Positions 6,730 through 15,165 of a DNA stretch of 30,947 nucleotides are shown piece after piece. The stretch covers positions 1 to 30,947 of the forward strand of contig JBJHDF010000035.1 of the NCBI GenBank assembly GCA_050486405.1. The letters run 5' to 3'. Both the position numbers and the translations under genes were made by a program. How positions within the stretch are numbered: the stretch's first letter is position 1; each line of letters starts with the position of its first letter. The notes under the pieces are model-generated. The model had not been told where the DNA came from. It did no database searches and saw nothing but the letters and a program-made list of their open reading frames with translations. Source of the DNA: JBJHDF01 sp050486405 (lineage in GTDB: Bacteria > Pseudomonadota > Gammaproteobacteria > Pseudomonadales > Cellvibrionaceae).

Positions 6730-6752
6730 AGGGTCCGATCGGCCTTTTCCTG
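6730..6752 (+). terminator. Weak hairpin plus T run after the micro-ORF
   Basis: The sequence GGTCCGATCGGCC followed by TTTT can form a short stem of about 4 bp with a 5-base loop. It is placed correctly to end a transcript from the tRNA/micro-ORF region, but the stem is short. Confidence 0.3.
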
Positions 6753-6768
6753 TCACTTTTTGCCCATT

Positions 6769-6836
6769 TTTGCATAAATTTCCGACAAAATGTGCTCTGG
6801 ATCGCATTTTGGTTGTGTCTCTTTGCGTAAATTTCC
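6769..6836. promoter_or_regulatory. Inverted repeat bracketed by 15-bp direct repeats
   Basis: TTTGCATAAATTTCC (6769-6783) and TTTGCGTAAATTTCC (6822-6836) differ at one base and start 53 bases apart. Between them CAAAATG (6786-6792) and CATTTTG (6805-6811) form a perfect 7-bp inverted repeat. The whole array is about 100 bases upstream of the coiled-coil gene start and looks like a multi-site operator. The repeats are seen; regulation is inference. Confidence 0.5.
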
Positions 6837-6889
6837 TCATCAGGCGCTGTAGGGGCTGGCGGCGGCGCTGGCGACACTCTTGGAGCGAC

Positions 6890-6895
6890 TATACT
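6890..6895 (+). promoter_or_regulatory. Candidate -10 box for the coiled-coil gene
   Basis: TATACT at 6890-6895 is a good -10 hexamer 38 bases before the ATG at 6934. A -35 match upstream is weak (CTGGCG at 6868-6873). It supports the downstream ATG as the start rather than the in-frame TTG at 6880, which would precede the transcript start. Confidence 0.4.
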
Positions 6896-6933
6896 GCAAG
6901 CAGTTGCCAGCGGGGGCGAATCGGACACCGAGT

Positions 6934-8241
6934 ATGAGTGCAAAATCTTCAGTAACACTGGAGGCTGTTTGCCTGTTCCAGAAGGGCAAGATAGCCCGGG
7001 AGCTGCAATACCCTGAATTTGAGGCCATTCTTGACGGTTTCATTCCGGTGCCGGAGTACAAGTCGGCTTCAGCCAAGTGTGTCTATCTCTGGATTGATTC
7101 CAACCTGCATGTCGTGGGTGCCGTCTTTTTCCTGTTGCCATTCGATGGTGAAGGTATCGTTGATCGTCGCTGGAACATTCCCCTCCAGGCCTTGCTGGAG
7201 CAGGCCGCCAAGGGGCCGGACCTCGGTGCGGGCCCCATACGCCTGGCCTGCCACAGCCAGTGTCCCATCGACTGGCATAAAAGTGGCCTCTGGGACCCGG
7301 AAATGGCGCCGGGAAACAATCAGTTCGTCATGTTGCGCAAGGCGGTCAAAGCCAACCGTTTGGGGTTGATCTTCCGCGAAAAGTCCCTGGAAAAACGTCA
7401 AGAAGCTGAGGATCAGACTCCTCAAGTGAATGAGCTGCGCAATCGCGTGGCTCGTTTACTGAAGGAGCAAAGGCTGCGTATCGCCACCTTGCAGGGGCGC
7501 CATCAGGATCGCATTGCCGCGCTGCAGCAGGAACATCAGCAGCGAATTGAACTCTATCAGGAACAGTTGGCGAAGCTGCAGGGTGCCAATCGGGACCTGG
7601 AGGGGCGCAACGAGGCGTTGAAAGAGAACCTGGAGACTCAGGTCAACAAGATCCAGGGTATTCACGAGTATTTCAGCCACAAGCTCAAAGCTGCCCGCCA
7701 GGATGAAAGCGACCAGTTGCGTGAGCTTCAGGAGCAATTTGCCATAGAGATGGAGGCCCGGGTGCAGGCTGCCACCGCCGCTCTGCAGGAAAAGCTCGAT
7801 ATGCGCGAAGTCGAGCTTTTCTATCGCCACGAGCAGGAGGGCAACCTGCGGGACGAGGTGTCCAGGTTGCGCCAGGAAAATCAGCGGTTGCTCGACCACA
7901 CCGGCGACCAGGTGCTGGAGCGGCTGATCAAGGCAGGTATCAGCTTTGTTGCTTTCCACCCGGGCGTTGGCCATATCACTATTCCCCAGGGCGATATGGG
8001 GTCTTATCTGGATAATCCCACCGCCTATGCGGCGCACAAGTGCAACGTGAGTCCGGCGCTGTACGGCCAGTGGTTGGCGCATCACCAGAACCCTCGCTGC
8101 CAGGCCCCCAATGCTGATGGCAGCATCTGCGGTCGCGAGTTGGAACCGCTGGATCACCCCAGAGATTTCCACCACGGCGAAAGTGACCGCTGCGACGAAC
8201 ACCGGGAGCTTCCCGGTCAGAAAATGGCGGCCGGGCACTGA
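6934..8241 (+). CDS. Conserved coiled-coil protein with Cys/His-rich tail
   Basis: A 435-residue cytoplasmic protein in three parts. Residues 1 to about 145 form a globular domain with conserved-looking stretches (ARELQYPEFEAILDG, IRLACHSQCPIDWH, LWDPE). About 150-335 is a long charged coiled coil rich in Gln, Glu and Arg. About 335-435 is a second globular part ending with a Cys/His cluster (PRCQAPNADGSICGRE, then DRCDEHREL) that could bind one zinc ion. I recall uncharacterised homologs in Pseudomonas and relatives, sometimes labelled as partitioning-like because of the coiled coil; no ParA or SMC ATPase motif is present. ATG 6934 is preferred over TTG 6880. It is followed 70 bases later by the cNMP/rhodanese gene. 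Function unknown. Confidence 0.8.
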   Translation: MSAKSSVTLEAVCLFQKGKIARELQYPEFEAILDGFIPVPEYKSASAKCVYLWIDSNLHVVGAVFFLLPFDGEGIVDRRWNIPLQALLEQAAKGPDLGAGPIRLACHSQCPIDWHKSGLWDPEMAPGNNQFVMLRKAVKANRLGLIFREKSLEKRQEAEDQTPQVNELRNRVARLLKEQRLRIATLQGRHQDRIAALQQEHQQRIELYQEQLAKLQGANRDLEGRNEALKENLETQVNKIQGIHEYFSHKLKAARQDESDQLRELQEQFAIEMEARVQAATAALQEKLDMREVELFYRHEQEGNLRDEVSRLRQENQRLLDHTGDQVLERLIKAGISFVAFHPGVGHITIPQGDMGSYLDNPTAYAAHKCNVSPALYGQWLAHHQNPRCQAPNADGSICGRELEPLDHPRDFHHGESDRCDEHRELPGQKMAAGH

Positions 8242-8254
8242 ACCCCAGCCCTGC

Positions 8255-8260
8255 TATAAT
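8255..8260 (+). promoter_or_regulatory. Consensus -10 box upstream of the cNMP/rhodanese gene
   Basis: A perfect TATAAT lies 51 bases before the ATG at 8312. No good -35 hexamer is seen 16-18 bases upstream, inside the end of the previous gene, so this may be an activator-dependent or weak promoter. Confidence 0.45.
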
Positions 8261-8311
8261 AGGAAGTGTTCGGGGCCTGCTCGGGTACCCGGTTGATCAC
8301 AAGGAAAGCCC

Positions 8312-9451
8312 ATGCAGCCCAATAGCGCTCAGCCTCCAAACTGGCACAGTGACTTTGACCTGTCGCTGACCCGGGCCTTGGTGCCGCTGCGGGACATGAG
8401 TGAACAATACCTACTGGAATTGCTCGATCACGCCCAGGTGGACACGGTCTTTCGCGGTCAGACACTGTTTGAGGCCGGCGCCTTCGACGGTTGTCATGTG
8501 TATCTGCTCTATGGCGATGTCTCGCTTACCGACAACCGGGGCAACTACGCCCGGGTCAAGGGTGGCGATACCCTGTTACCCATCGCCCACCGGCAGCCCA
8601 GAGTCGTTACCGCCATGGCGGAAACCGACTGCAGTGTGCTGCGTATCGACAGCGAAAAGCTGGACAAACTGCTCACCTGGAGTGAAGTGGCGGACTATCT
8701 GTTGCTGAATATCTCCCGTCAGCCGGATATGGATGAGGACGTGGATTGGATGATGACGGTGCTCAAATCCAATCTTTTTTTCAAGGTGCCGCCGCTCAAT
8801 GTGGAGAACATCTTTTCTCGCCTGGAAGCTGTTGTGGTACAGAGCGGCGAAGTGATCATTCGCCAGGGCGAGGTGGGGGAACACTGTTATTTTATCAAGG
8901 AAGGCGATGCCGTGGTCACGCGCCACGATGGTACGGCCAACCACCATGTGGCGGACATCACCGTGGGCCGCTGTTTTGGCGAAGATGCCCTGGTCAATGA
9001 GACGGTGCGCAACGCCAGTGTGACTATGAAGACCAACGGTGTACTGATGACCCTGGCCAAGCAGGATTTTTACCGCTTGCTCAAGGAGCCGGAAGTGGCC
9101 AGTATCTCCCTGCGCGAGTTGGAAGCCGCTCGGGCTCAGGGGGCCGTTTGCGTTGATGCCCGGGGTGAAGAGGAGTACAACCTTGGCCACATGCCCGAAG
9201 CGGTGAATTTGCCCCTCAACCTGCTCGCCATGAAATCGCGGCTGCTCAAACCCGAGGTGCGGTACATCTTCTACTGCGATACCGGCCGCCGCAGCCGCGC
9301 CGCCGCCCACCTGTTGGCCCGCCACGGTATCCAGGCCCTGGCCCTGGACCGATGCCGGGACATATTCGTCCAGCCCCAGTGGCGCGAGAAGCTGGACACC
9401 CGCAACAACTTCGTGCTGCGCGATGGTCGCCCCAGCCAGGGGGACCTCTGA
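8312..9451 (+). CDS. Double cyclic-nucleotide-binding / rhodanese protein
   Basis: A 379-residue cytoplasmic protein. Residues about 35-130 form a first, degenerate cNMP-binding beta roll (FRGQTLFEAGAFDGCHVYLLYGDV). About 155-265 form a second, better conserved one (VQSGEVIIRQGEVGEHCYFIKEGDAVV, then GRCFGEDALV). About 275-370 form a rhodanese domain with catalytic Cys322 in the loop CDTGRRS, the six-residue loop used for sulfur. The CRP-type phosphate-binding Arg is not evident in either roll, so cAMP binding is uncertain. There is no helix-turn-helix, so it is not a CRP-type regulator. AAGGAAA before the ATG is a fair ribosome site. It sits 36 bases before nadK. It could link a small-molecule signal to sulfur transfer, but the actual role is unknown. 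Confidence 0.85.
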   Translation: MQPNSAQPPNWHSDFDLSLTRALVPLRDMSEQYLLELLDHAQVDTVFRGQTLFEAGAFDGCHVYLLYGDVSLTDNRGNYARVKGGDTLLPIAHRQPRVVTAMAETDCSVLRIDSEKLDKLLTWSEVADYLLLNISRQPDMDEDVDWMMTVLKSNLFFKVPPLNVENIFSRLEAVVVQSGEVIIRQGEVGEHCYFIKEGDAVVTRHDGTANHHVADITVGRCFGEDALVNETVRNASVTMKTNGVLMTLAKQDFYRLLKEPEVASISLRELEAARAQGAVCVDARGEEEYNLGHMPEAVNLPLNLLAMKSRLLKPEVRYIFYCDTGRRSRAAAHLLARHGIQALALDRCRDIFVQPQWREKLDTRNNFVLRDGRPSQGDL

Positions 9452-9457
9452 TATAAT
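9452..9457 (+). promoter_or_regulatory. Consensus -10 box upstream of nadK
   Basis: TATAAT lies immediately after the stop of the preceding gene and 30 bases before the nadK ATG. GCCCG (9458-9462) can pair with CGGGC (9477-9481) in the leader just ahead of the ribosome site. The -35 region is poor. Confidence 0.45.
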
Positions 9458-9487
9458 GCCCGCCTGACATTTCCTACGGGCAGGGGT

Positions 9488-10408
9488 ATGACGGACTTCG
9501 CCACCATTGGGCTGATTGGCCGCCTGGACAGCGACAGCGTCGGCTATTCGCTGCAACGCCTGATCCATTTTTTGCGCAAGCGCCAGCTGGCCTATATCCT
9601 GGAAACCGAAACTGCGACCCTGCTCACCGATCAGGAGTTGCTGGACAGTGCTGCCCAGGTGGCGGGTATCGCCGAGCTGGGCCGGCACTGCGATCTGGTG
9701 ATTGTGGTAGGCGGTGACGGCAGCCTGCTGCGTGGAGCGCGGGCGCTGGCGGAGCACGACGTGCCCTTGCTGGGCATCAATCGCGGTCGCCTGGGCTTTC
9801 TCACCGATATTGCGCCGGATGAGATCGAAGCCCAGGTAGGTGCGGTGCTGGCCGGTGAGTACCACCAGGAGCACCGCTTTTTGCTGGATATGCGCGTGGT
9901 GCGCGGCGAAATGCTGGTGGGGCAGGGCGACGCGCTGAATGATGTGGTGCTGCACCCGGGTGAATTCATCCGTATGATGGTGTTCGAGCTGTACGTCAAT
10001 GGTCAATTTGTAACCAGTCAGCGCGCCGATGGCATGATCGTTTCCACGCCCACCGGTTCCACCGCCTATGCCCTGAGCGCCGGCGGCCCCATACTGCACC
10101 CGGAACTGGATGCCGTGGTGCTGGTGCCCATGAATCCCCATACCCTGAGCAGTCGTCCCATAGTGGTGCCTGGCAACAGCGAGATCCGCATTCTGCTGAG
10201 CCGGGAGGACAGCGCCTCGCCCCACGTGACCTGCGACGGTCAAACCCATGTGGTGTGCAATCCCGGCGATGAAATTTTCATTCACAAAAAACCCCATCAC
10301 ATCCGCTTGTTGCACCCTTTGCACCACAACTTTTACGAGCGTTGCCGGTCCAAGCTGGGCTGGGGCGGCCATCTGCTGGATGTGCCGGATAACTCCACAG
10401 ATCAATAA
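9488..10408 (+). CDS. nadK: NAD kinase
   Basis: Phosphorylates NAD to NADP with ATP in the cytoplasm. It has 306 residues against 292 in E. coli. The hallmark GGDGS is at residues 75-79, followed by LGINRGRLGFLTDI, then the ALNDVVLH motif (usually NE) and the C-terminal GMIVSTPTGSTAYALSAGGPI loop that binds NAD. CAGGGGT just upstream of the ATG is the ribosome site. It stands at the head of a run with the rhomboid protease (8-base gap), DUF1315 and pepN, a gene order I recall from Pseudomonas. Complete and secure. Confidence 0.97.
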   Translation: MTDFATIGLIGRLDSDSVGYSLQRLIHFLRKRQLAYILETETATLLTDQELLDSAAQVAGIAELGRHCDLVIVVGGDGSLLRGARALAEHDVPLLGINRGRLGFLTDIAPDEIEAQVGAVLAGEYHQEHRFLLDMRVVRGEMLVGQGDALNDVVLHPGEFIRMMVFELYVNGQFVTSQRADGMIVSTPTGSTAYALSAGGPILHPELDAVVLVPMNPHTLSSRPIVVPGNSEIRILLSREDSASPHVTCDGQTHVVCNPGDEIFIHKKPHHIRLLHPLHHNFYERCRSKLGWGGHLLDVPDNSTDQ

Positions 10409-10416
10409 CCCATTGT

Positions 10417-11310
10417 GTGATTCGTATTGTGGACTGGATTTCTGTCAGTAAATTGCCGCCTGCGGCCGACCTGCAACCGCTTGTGACCTTATTGCGTCAG
10501 CAGGATTTGGAATTTCGGGTGGTGGAAACCCCCGGCTATCAATCGTTGGAAGTGCGCGATCCGGCGCTGGTGGAGCCCTTACAGGCGCTGGTGGATCGCT
10601 TTCTCAGTGGCGATCTGGAATCGCCCCGGGCGAAGTCCACTTCGTCGTCACGCCGGCCGGTGACGCATCATCACATTCATGTGCAGGTGGCCCCCAGCCG
10701 CGTGCCGCTGACGTTGGTGTTGATTGGTTTGTCGCTACTGGGAGCGCTGCTGGTCTACGCTGAGATGCGAGGCCTGTTTTTTTTGTTGACGTTCACTCCC
10801 ATTGCAGAATCCGGACAAAGCCTTGTCCCTTTGTCCGTTACGCTGGAGAGCGGGCAGTGGTGGCGTTTGCTGACGCCCGCTTTTTTGCATTTCGGCCCTT
10901 TCCATGTGGCGTTCAATGCGCTGTGGTTGTGGGAGTTGGGGCGTCGCCTGGAATTGGGCATGGGTTGGCCGCGCTATCTTCTGTTTGTAGTGTTTACTGG
11001 CGTAGCCGCCAATGTGGCGCAGTACTTTTGGAGTGGCCCCAGTAACTTTGGTGGCATGTCCGGTGTTGTCTATGCGCTGGTGGGGTTTATCTGGTTGCGC
11101 CAGAAGTTTGCTCCCGAGCGTCTCTATTCCGTCGCACCCGGACTGATCGTTTTTATGTTGGTTTTTTTGGTGATCGGGCTGGTTGGCGTGGTCGATATAT
11201 TTATCGACGGGGCCGTGGCCAACGGCGCCCATGTTGGCGGCTTGGTGGCCGGTATGTTGTTGGGGTTCCTGTCCGGAATAAAAGCACAGAGTCGGAGTCG
11301 AAAATCGTGA
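10417..11310 (+). CDS. glpG: GlpG-like rhomboid intramembrane serine protease
   Basis: Cleaves single-pass membrane proteins within the bilayer. It has 297 residues. The first 65 form a small cytoplasmic domain like that of GlpG, followed by a polar linker. About six membrane helices start at residue 98. The catalytic dyad is Ser215 in GGMSGVVY and His272 in NGAHVGGL. The HFGPFHVAFNALWLWELG segment is the conserved loop/TM2 region. The start is GTG 10417, 8 bases after nadK, which aligns with GlpG N-termini; no other in-frame start is close. The ribosome site is weak, so translation may depend on nadK. Its stop overlaps the GTG of the next gene (GTGA). The symbol rests on architecture rather than proven orthology. 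Confidence 0.9.
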   Translation: MIRIVDWISVSKLPPAADLQPLVTLLRQQDLEFRVVETPGYQSLEVRDPALVEPLQALVDRFLSGDLESPRAKSTSSSRRPVTHHHIHVQVAPSRVPLTLVLIGLSLLGALLVYAEMRGLFFLLTFTPIAESGQSLVPLSVTLESGQWWRLLTPAFLHFGPFHVAFNALWLWELGRRLELGMGWPRYLLFVVFTGVAANVAQYFWSGPSNFGGMSGVVYALVGFIWLRQKFAPERLYSVAPGLIVFMLVFLVIGLVGVVDIFIDGAVANGAHVGGLVAGMLLGFLSGIKAQSRSRKS

Positions 11311-11588
11311 GTGAAGCCTTTACGCAGTTACTGTCGAGTATTACGCCAGCTGTATACGACAACTTCAAACGCGCGGTGGAGCTGGGCAAATGGCCCGATG
11401 GCCGTCAGGTGACACCGGAGCAGCGCCAGTTGTGCATGGCGGCCATTATCGCTTATGAGCACAGACACCTGCCGCAGGAGCAGCGCAGCGGTTATGTGCC
11501 GCCCAAGGACAGCGGCGAGTGCACACCACGAGCGGCGCCGTCGGCGCAGATACTGAAATGGAAAATCCCAACGCACAACGGAGTTTGA
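11307..11588 (+). CDS. DUF1315 (YeaC-like) protein
   Basis: A 93-residue conserved protein. TPAVYDNFKRAVELGKWPDGR and TPEQRQLCMAAIIAYEHRHLPQEQRSGYVP are the DUF1315 signature. It is cytoplasmic and of unknown function. The GTG start overlaps the rhomboid stop by 4 bases, and pepN starts 8 bases after its stop, so it belongs to the nadK-to-pepN run. The last 25 residues are poorly conserved in the family as I know it. Confidence 0.85.
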   Translation: MSEAFTQLLSSITPAVYDNFKRAVELGKWPDGRQVTPEQRQLCMAAIIAYEHRHLPQEQRSGYVPPKDSGECTPRAAPSAQILKWKIPTHNGV

Positions 11589-11595
11589 GACCCCT

Positions 11596-14265
11596 ATGCC
11601 GGACGCCAGACAAGCAGACCATCGACCGCAGGCAACGCTGCTCAAGGACTACCAGGTTCCTCCCTATCTGATCGACCAGACCCATCTGCGAGTGGAGTTG
11701 GGTGAGACGGAAACCCTGGTGCGTGCACGCCTGCTGTTGCGCCGCAACCCGGACTCGCGGGAGACGCACGAACAATTGCATCTGCACGGTGGCAAGGACG
11801 TGCTGTTGCGGCATATAGCCGTCAACGGCGCCGAACTGCCCGCCAACCAGTTTCATGTGCACGAGCGTGGCCTGACGCTGCACAACCCCCTGGAGCACTT
11901 TGAATTGGAAACTCTGGTGGCCATCGAGCCCCAGAACAACACAGCGCTGGAAGGTCTCTACCGCTCCCGGGGCCTCTACTGCACCCAGTGCGAAGCCGAG
12001 GGCTTTCGCCATATCACCTACTATCTGGACCGGCCTGATGTACTGAGCGAGTTTTTTACCACCGTGGTGGCGGACCGGGACGACTACCCGGTGCTGCTGT
12101 CCAACGGCAACCCCGTGGCCAGCGGCGAACTGCCGGACAATCGCCACTACGTTACCTGGCACGACCCCTTCCGCAAACCCGCCTATCTGTTCGCGCTGGT
12201 GGCGGGGCAGCTGGAGCATGTGGAAGACCGTTTTGTCACCGCCTCGGGGCGGGAAGTGATCCTGCGTATTTTTGTCGAGCCACGGGATCTGGACAAAGTC
12301 GACCACGCCATGCAGTCCCTGAAAAACGCCATGGCCTGGGATGAAAAAGTCTACGGCCGCGAATACGATCTCGATATTTTTATGATCGTGGCGGTGGACG
12401 ATTTCAATATGGGCGCCATGGAAAACAAGGGCCTGAACATCTTCAATACGTCCTGTGTACTGGCCAATCCGGAGACCACCACCGACGCCGGTTTTCAGCG
12501 CGTGGAAGCGGTGGTGGCACACGAATATTTTCACAACTGGTCCGGCAATCGCGTCACCTGCCGCGACTGGTTTCAGCTCAGTCTCAAGGAAGGCTTTACC
12601 GTCTATCGCGATTCGCAGTTTTCCGCCGATATGGGGTCGCCCACCGTCAAGCGGGTGGAAGACGTCAGCCTGTTGCGCACCGCCCAGTTTGCCGAAGACG
12701 CCGGGCCCATGGCGCACCCCATCCGGCCGGATTCCTACATCGAGATTTCCAACTTCTACACGCTGACCGTGTACGAAAAGGGCGCCGAAGTGGTGCGCAT
12801 GCTGGCCAACCTGTTGGGGCCGGAAGATTTTCGCAAGGGCACGGATCTGTATTTTGATCGCCACGACGGCCAGGCGGTCACCACCGACGATTTTGTCGCC
12901 GCCCTGGCCGATGCCTCGGGTCGCGATCTGCAGCAGTTCAAACACTGGTACAGTCAGGCCGGCACGCCGGAGCTGACGGTCAGCGACGACTACGACGCCG
13001 AACGCGGGGAGTATCGCCTGCATATTCGTCAGTACTGTCGCCCCACGCCCGAGTGTCAGGAGAAACAGCCTTTCCATATTCCCGTGGCCATGGGCTTACT
13101 GGGCAGCGACGGCGAACTGCCGCTGCACTGCACGCAACTGGCCGGCCAGGACGGCGCCCGGCACGGTGTGCTGGAACTGACCGACCCGGAGCACACGTTT
13201 GTCTTCACCGGCGTGAAAGAGAAACCGGTGCCGTCCCTGTTGCGCGGTTTTTCCGCGCCGGTGAAACTGCACTACAACTACAGCCGCGACGATCTGCTGA
13301 CCCTGATCACCCGGGACAGTGATGGCTTTTCCCGCTGGGACGCCTGCCAGACGCTGGCCAAAGCCGCCATCGACGACGCCATGGCAGACCCGGATGCGGC
13401 TCTCGAGCCGCGTCTGGTGCAGGCCTGGCGCGCACTGCTGGGCGCTGCGGAACGCGAAGACCGGGCCATGCTGGCATTGATGCTGACCCTGCCCAGCGAA
13501 GCCTGGTTGGCGGAAATGGCCGACGAAGTGGACCCGGTGGCCATTCACGACGCAAGGGAGCGGGTAGGGCGCGCACTGGCGCAGGTTCTACAGGACGATT
13601 TCCGCCAACTTTATCAGGCCTATGATCACAGCGAGCCCTATCGGGCGGTGGCGGCGGACATAGCCGCACGCAGCCTGAAAAACACGGCGCTGGCCTACCT
13701 GATGAAACTGCCTTCGGGTGAGGCCGCGGCCCTGTGTCGCGAGCAATACCGGCAGAGCAACAACATGACCGATCGCCTGGCGGCGCTGGTGCAATTGGTG
13801 AACAGCGAGCACCCGGATGCCGCTGACGCCAAGGCTGAGTTGCTGGCGGATTTCTATCAGCGCTGGCGGGACCAGCCGTTGGTGGTCAACCTGTGGTTTT
13901 CGGTGCAGGCGGGTTGTCCGCTGCCCGGCGCTCTGGAGCGGGTGGAAACCCTGCGGCAGCACCCGGCCTACGACGGCAAAAACCCCAACAAGATCCGCAG
14001 TGTGGTCGGCGCCTTCTGCAATCAGAATCCGGTCAATTTCCATCGGAGCGACGGCAGCGGTTACCGTTTTCTGGCCGACCGGGTGCTGGAACTCGACGGC
14101 AGCAACCCGCAGATTGCCGCGCGCCTGCTGGCTCCCCTGACCAAGTGGCGGCGCTACACGCCGGATCGCCAGGCCCTGATGCAGGCGCAACTGCAGCGCA
14201 TTGCCGACAGTGACACTCTGTCGCCGGACGTGTACGAGGTAGTATCGAAAAGTCTGAATAACTGA
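11596..14265 (+). CDS. pepN: Aminopeptidase N (M1 family)
   Basis: The main cytoplasmic broad-specificity aminopeptidase of gammaproteobacteria, in the final steps of protein breakdown. It has 889 residues against 870 in E. coli. The exopeptidase motif GAMEN is at about residues 273-277. The zinc site is HEYFH (309-313) with the third ligand Glu332 in SLKEGFTVYRD, the spacing of E. coli PepN (297, 301, 320). The C-terminal helical domain runs to the end (MQAQLQRIADSDTLSPDVYEVVSKSL). The ATG lies 8 bases downstream of the DUF1315 stop. No frameshift is seen across 2.7 kb. Confidence 0.97.
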   Translation: MPDARQADHRPQATLLKDYQVPPYLIDQTHLRVELGETETLVRARLLLRRNPDSRETHEQLHLHGGKDVLLRHIAVNGAELPANQFHVHERGLTLHNPLEHFELETLVAIEPQNNTALEGLYRSRGLYCTQCEAEGFRHITYYLDRPDVLSEFFTTVVADRDDYPVLLSNGNPVASGELPDNRHYVTWHDPFRKPAYLFALVAGQLEHVEDRFVTASGREVILRIFVEPRDLDKVDHAMQSLKNAMAWDEKVYGREYDLDIFMIVAVDDFNMGAMENKGLNIFNTSCVLANPETTTDAGFQRVEAVVAHEYFHNWSGNRVTCRDWFQLSLKEGFTVYRDSQFSADMGSPTVKRVEDVSLLRTAQFAEDAGPMAHPIRPDSYIEISNFYTLTVYEKGAEVVRMLANLLGPEDFRKGTDLYFDRHDGQAVTTDDFVAALADASGRDLQQFKHWYSQAGTPELTVSDDYDAERGEYRLHIRQYCRPTPECQEKQPFHIPVAMGLLGSDGELPLHCTQLAGQDGARHGVLELTDPEHTFVFTGVKEKPVPSLLRGFSAPVKLHYNYSRDDLLTLITRDSDGFSRWDACQTLAKAAIDDAMADPDAALEPRLVQAWRALLGAAEREDRAMLALMLTLPSEAWLAEMADEVDPVAIHDARERVGRALAQVLQDDFRQLYQAYDHSEPYRAVAADIAARSLKNTALAYLMKLPSGEAAALCREQYRQSNNMTDRLAALVQLVNSEHPDAADAKAELLADFYQRWRDQPLVVNLWFSVQAGCPLPGALERVETLRQHPAYDGKNPNKIRSVVGAFCNQNPVNFHRSDGSGYRFLADRVLELDGSNPQIAARLLAPLTKWRRYTPDRQALMQAQLQRIADSDTLSPDVYEVVSKSLNN

Positions 14266-14299
14266 GCCGCACAATAAGCGGACAACGAAAGGAGCGCTT

Positions 14300-15100
14300 A
14301 TGCCCAAACTGACACTGCCCGACGCGCAGCCCCGACCGCTGGAGCTCTATTACGAACTGGATGGCCACGGCGAGCCGGTACTGCTGCTGCACGGCCTGGG
14401 CTCCAGTACCCTGGACTGGTCCCACCAGCGCCAGTTTCTAGCCAAACGCTATCAGGTGCTGACCCTGGATTTGCGCGGTCACGGGCGCTCCGATATACCG
14501 CCGGGGGAGTTTAGTATCCCCGGCTTTGCCGCCGATGTGGCGGCGGTGTTGGATAAGTTGCATTTGGCGCCGGCCCATGTGGTGGGCATTTCCATGGGGG
14601 CCGCGGTGGGTTACCAACTGGCACTGGATCGGCCGGATCGGGTAAACAGCCTGACTGCCATCAACTGCCCCCCGGAATTTGTCGCCCGCACCTGGAAGGA
14701 GCGGCTGATGCTCTGGCAGCGCCTGCTGTTGATCCGCGTGCTGGACATGCGCCGTATCGGCCGGGTATTGGCGGCTCGCCTGTTTTCCGGTGAAGACCTC
14801 GCCAGCGAGCGGGCCACCTTTGAGCAGCGCTGGGCCAAAAACGACAAGGATGCCTACTTGCGTTCCCTGCGGGCGCTGCTGGGCTGGACGGTGGTGGATC
14901 GCCTGGCGGAGCTGCGCTGCCGGGTGCTGCTGCTGGTGTCAGAGCTGGATTACACCCCAGTGGAGCGCAAGGAGCGCTTTCTGCCGAAACTGCCCGATGC
15001 CCGCCTGCGGGTGGTGCCGGGAGCCCGCCACGCGGTCACCATGGAGCGCCCGGAGGAGGTCAACGCCTTGCTGGGGGACTTTTTTGCCGGGAAGTGGTAG
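14300..15100 (+). CDS. Alpha/beta-fold hydrolase
   Basis: A 266-residue cytoplasmic hydrolase. The oxyanion segment LLLHGLGSSTLDW, the strand motif LDLRGHGRSD, nucleophile Ser98 in GISMG, the catalytic Asp in SELDYTP and His in ARHAVTMERPEE make a complete triad. There is no signal peptide. GAAAGGAGCG ending 6 bases before the ATG is a good ribosome site. It follows pepN by 34 bases. The substrate cannot be read from sequence; esterase, lactonase or other activities remain open. Confidence 0.9.
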   Translation: MPKLTLPDAQPRPLELYYELDGHGEPVLLLHGLGSSTLDWSHQRQFLAKRYQVLTLDLRGHGRSDIPPGEFSIPGFAADVAAVLDKLHLAPAHVVGISMGAAVGYQLALDRPDRVNSLTAINCPPEFVARTWKERLMLWQRLLLIRVLDMRRIGRVLAARLFSGEDLASERATFEQRWAKNDKDAYLRSLRALLGWTVVDRLAELRCRVLLLVSELDYTPVERKERFLPKLPDARLRVVPGARHAVTMERPEEVNALLGDFFAGKW

Positions 15101-15165
15101 AATAAAAGGCCCCGGGCCGGATCGGCCTGACCCCATTGGGAAAAAGACGAGGACGCAGCGTCACC

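Noticed and set aside
8576..10405. A 609-codon open frame on the minus strand opposite the cNMP/rhodanese and nadK genes
   Set aside because: It is the antisense of two well-supported genes in G+C-rich DNA; its translation is His/Gln/Gly-rich with no recognisable domain.
11446..13077. A 543-codon minus-strand frame opposite pepN
   Set aside because: Antisense shadow of pepN; no family similarity, no ribosome site, and pepN motifs are intact on the other strand.
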